DNA from: Andrena cerasifolii
Lineage: Eukaryota; Arthropoda; Insecta; Hymenoptera; Andrenidae
Assembly: GCF_050908995.1 (NCBI RefSeq)
Contig: NC_135126.1
Coordinates: 13,020,001 to 13,084,000, forward strand
Direction: 5' to 3'
DNA: 64,000 nucleotides
The position numbers and the translations under genes were made by a program. The notes beneath the pieces were generated by a model. It did not search any database. It had not been told where the DNA came from and saw only the letters and a list, made by a program, of their open reading frames with translations. Positions 62,201 through 64,000 of this stretch are shown in pieces. How positions within the stretch are numbered: position 1 is the stretch's first letter; every line of letters starts with the position of its first letter.

Positions 62201-64000
62201 GAGCCACTCTCTCCCTTCGCGCGCGCGCTCTTTCTCTTGCGCTGATTATGCGGGCCCCGAATAACATTTACAAGTGACGGGCGATCTTCCTCGGCGAGGG
62301 TTGACTATCGGGAGTTCTCAGCGATAGGAGTTTGAGGAGAATTTTAAGGGATGTTTATATTTTCATTCAAGAACCGCTCCTCCAGGTAATCTCCACTTGT
62401 ATAACTATTTTCGAGGGTTGCAGATGTTGCAGTGTACATGCTCCCTGGAAACATGCTACTGTATTCCTAATTTTGGGGGAAACTGCCCTGTAAATTCCAC
62501 CCTGCGCCTCCTTACTAGATACGTTTAAGTATTAGAGAATGAAGAAGACACTCTGGTACCTAGTAATTAGAGAATCCTTCGTTTGAAAATGAGAGAGGAG
62601 TCTACCTAGCTTCACTTCTCCTAGCATTCAGGCTGCGTTTCTTCTGGCAGTCTTTTCCGTGCCGTTCCGCGAAATAATAATAATCACCGTCAAACCCTTA
62701 TCTTTCAAATAGAATACGCTCCGCGCGTGTGCAGCGGATCGTTGATCCCTTTCGATAAGCATTTGCTCTTTCCGGCTCTTCATACGTATATACATCTGCT
62801 GGCTAGGATCTACACGGCTTAGCTTCTCGAAATAACGTGCAGCGCACACGCGAACGCTGCTCTCTCTCTTTTCTTCGTGGCGAATCGCACCGTAGATATT
62901 GGGAAACATCGATTCGCGACAACAGCCGATACAGAGTCTCGACGGCAGGTCTGGACCCTGCGAGCGAATCTTCGTCCCCGTTCGCACGCAATTTCTGGGG
63001 ATGATTTATATTCGCCCCGGGGATAAAAAGCTGCCCCCGTAAACTATAGTTGTCTTCATATTTCCCGGAGTTTCTGGGGCGTCCCCGGCACTCAGCAGCG
63101 GCAAACACGGGAGAATCTAGAGCAAAGAGGAACGTTAATCTTCCTTTCCACAGAGATGTTAGTAAGAAGTATTCTAGTTTTTCACGTTGGCATATATGAC
63201 ACCACGACGGCGCGACGCTCGGTTGTAGGTATGTTCTCGCGTAAGGACGCGGTCCATTCACGAATCAACTGGATCGAGGATCGAAAATCGTCCGGTGTTC
63301 CGCGATCGATCCGCGAGTTTCCCTGTCGCGACACAGTGAAGGCTTCTCGCCGGCTATCAGATCCGGCAGGCTTAACTGCTAAATAAAAAGCCGTCGTAAA
63401 GTCCGTCGGCGATTCCCATCGACGGAAATAATTAATTCCGCCTATCGCCTCGACGAAATCGGGCCGCAAAGTGTTGTCCCTGCCCCTGGGGCGCGCAGCT
63501 CCGCGCTTCGTGCGGGGGGTGGCTCGAGGATCCTCGGGTCGAACGTCCTGATAAACGGCTGCCCTATCCTCGAACACCATCGAGAGGGATTGCAAGTTCG
63601 AAGAACAGCCAAGAATGGCGCGGAGTGGGGGTTAGTCGTTGAGCAGGGTGCGTGCCAGAGAGACATGAACTCTGACGGGGGTGAATAATGGGCCGGGACT
63701 TTGACACCAGCGAGCTGTTGGCCCGACTTGGCTGCGAAGGTGGCGCTGGCAGGGTTGAACGCAGCGGTGCGGGGGAGGGTTGGACGGGGTCGTGGTCGAA
63801 AAAGGAGAGAGTAAACGGAGGATAAGGGGGTGAGAGATCGCGGCTCGCTTCGCCAGAGCTCGCGAGCGAACGGCGAAAGGACGGAGAACGAGCGGCCTGT
63901 GATTTATATTCATAACTTTAATACGAAGCAAGTTGCAGTCACGTTGCCGTGACCCGCCTCCGCCCACATAATTTATGTACTTCTCTTATGTCAAGCTCCA
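59203..64000. other. Unannotated DNA to window end
   Basis: Open frames up to 225 codons occur (for example 60063-60740 on the minus strand and 61494-62114 on the plus strand). They overlap others on the opposite strand and show no domain or splice structure I can support. A CT-rich run lies at about 60820-60848. No transposon ends or RNA genes were seen. Confidence 0.5.

Overview
This 64 kb window looks like gene-poor nuclear DNA from an insect, probably a hymenopteran and possibly an ant or a relative. This rests on overall character: moderate GC content with abundant CpG, no dense operon-like coding, only short chance reading frames, and many small DNA-transposon remnants (TTAA-type, TA-type, hAT-type, Tc1/mariner and Transib). 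No database search was possible, so the taxonomic call is an inference. I recognise no complete host gene, rRNA, tRNA, CRISPR array or LTR retrotransposon. The window is best read as intergenic or deep intronic sequence. All coordinates, repeat boundaries and target-site duplications were found by eye.

Layout. 1-6.8 kb is unannotated CpG-rich DNA with a TAATTA-rich patch (4.33-4.55 kb) and a purine-rich tract (5.5-5.8 kb). 6.8-20.3 kb carries three elements flanked by TTAA (6779-7502, 17419-17564, 19646-20332) and a TA/CA microsatellite (14.15-14.23 kb). 20.3-28.0 kb is unannotated apart from a perfect 16-bp-stem hairpin at 23.78 kb. 28.09-28.86 kb holds two compact palindromic MITEs, one hAT-like with an 8-bp target duplication and one TTAA-type. 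36.37-37.22 kb is a broken Tc1-like element with an internally deleted transposase and IR/DR-type end repeats. 41.27-41.85 kb is a large foldback element.

The centrepiece is 44.46-48.17 kb, a nest of inverted-repeat elements. An outer TA-flanked element A contains a related TA-flanked element B. B contains an unrelated long-armed element C flanked by a 7-bp direct repeat (CCGCAAA). C holds a further palindrome D and a roughly 300-bp single-copy-looking stretch with a possible small exon ending in a consensus splice donor. A second, shorter copy of A at 58.75-59.20 kb preserves the empty site of B, which makes the order of events readable.

At 49.86-51.03 kb lies an element with CACAGTG termini, a 5-bp GC-rich duplication (CGCTG) and frameshifted protein-coding remnants. 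Its ends fit the Transib superfamily, the relatives of the RAG1 recombinase. 57.33-58.11 kb is another TA-flanked element with about 250-bp inverted arms and a loop containing an acidic open frame. The remaining DNA shows nothing I can name. No host pathway can be assigned, and the only shared biology is the history of cut-and-paste transposons and their non-autonomous derivatives inserting into one another.
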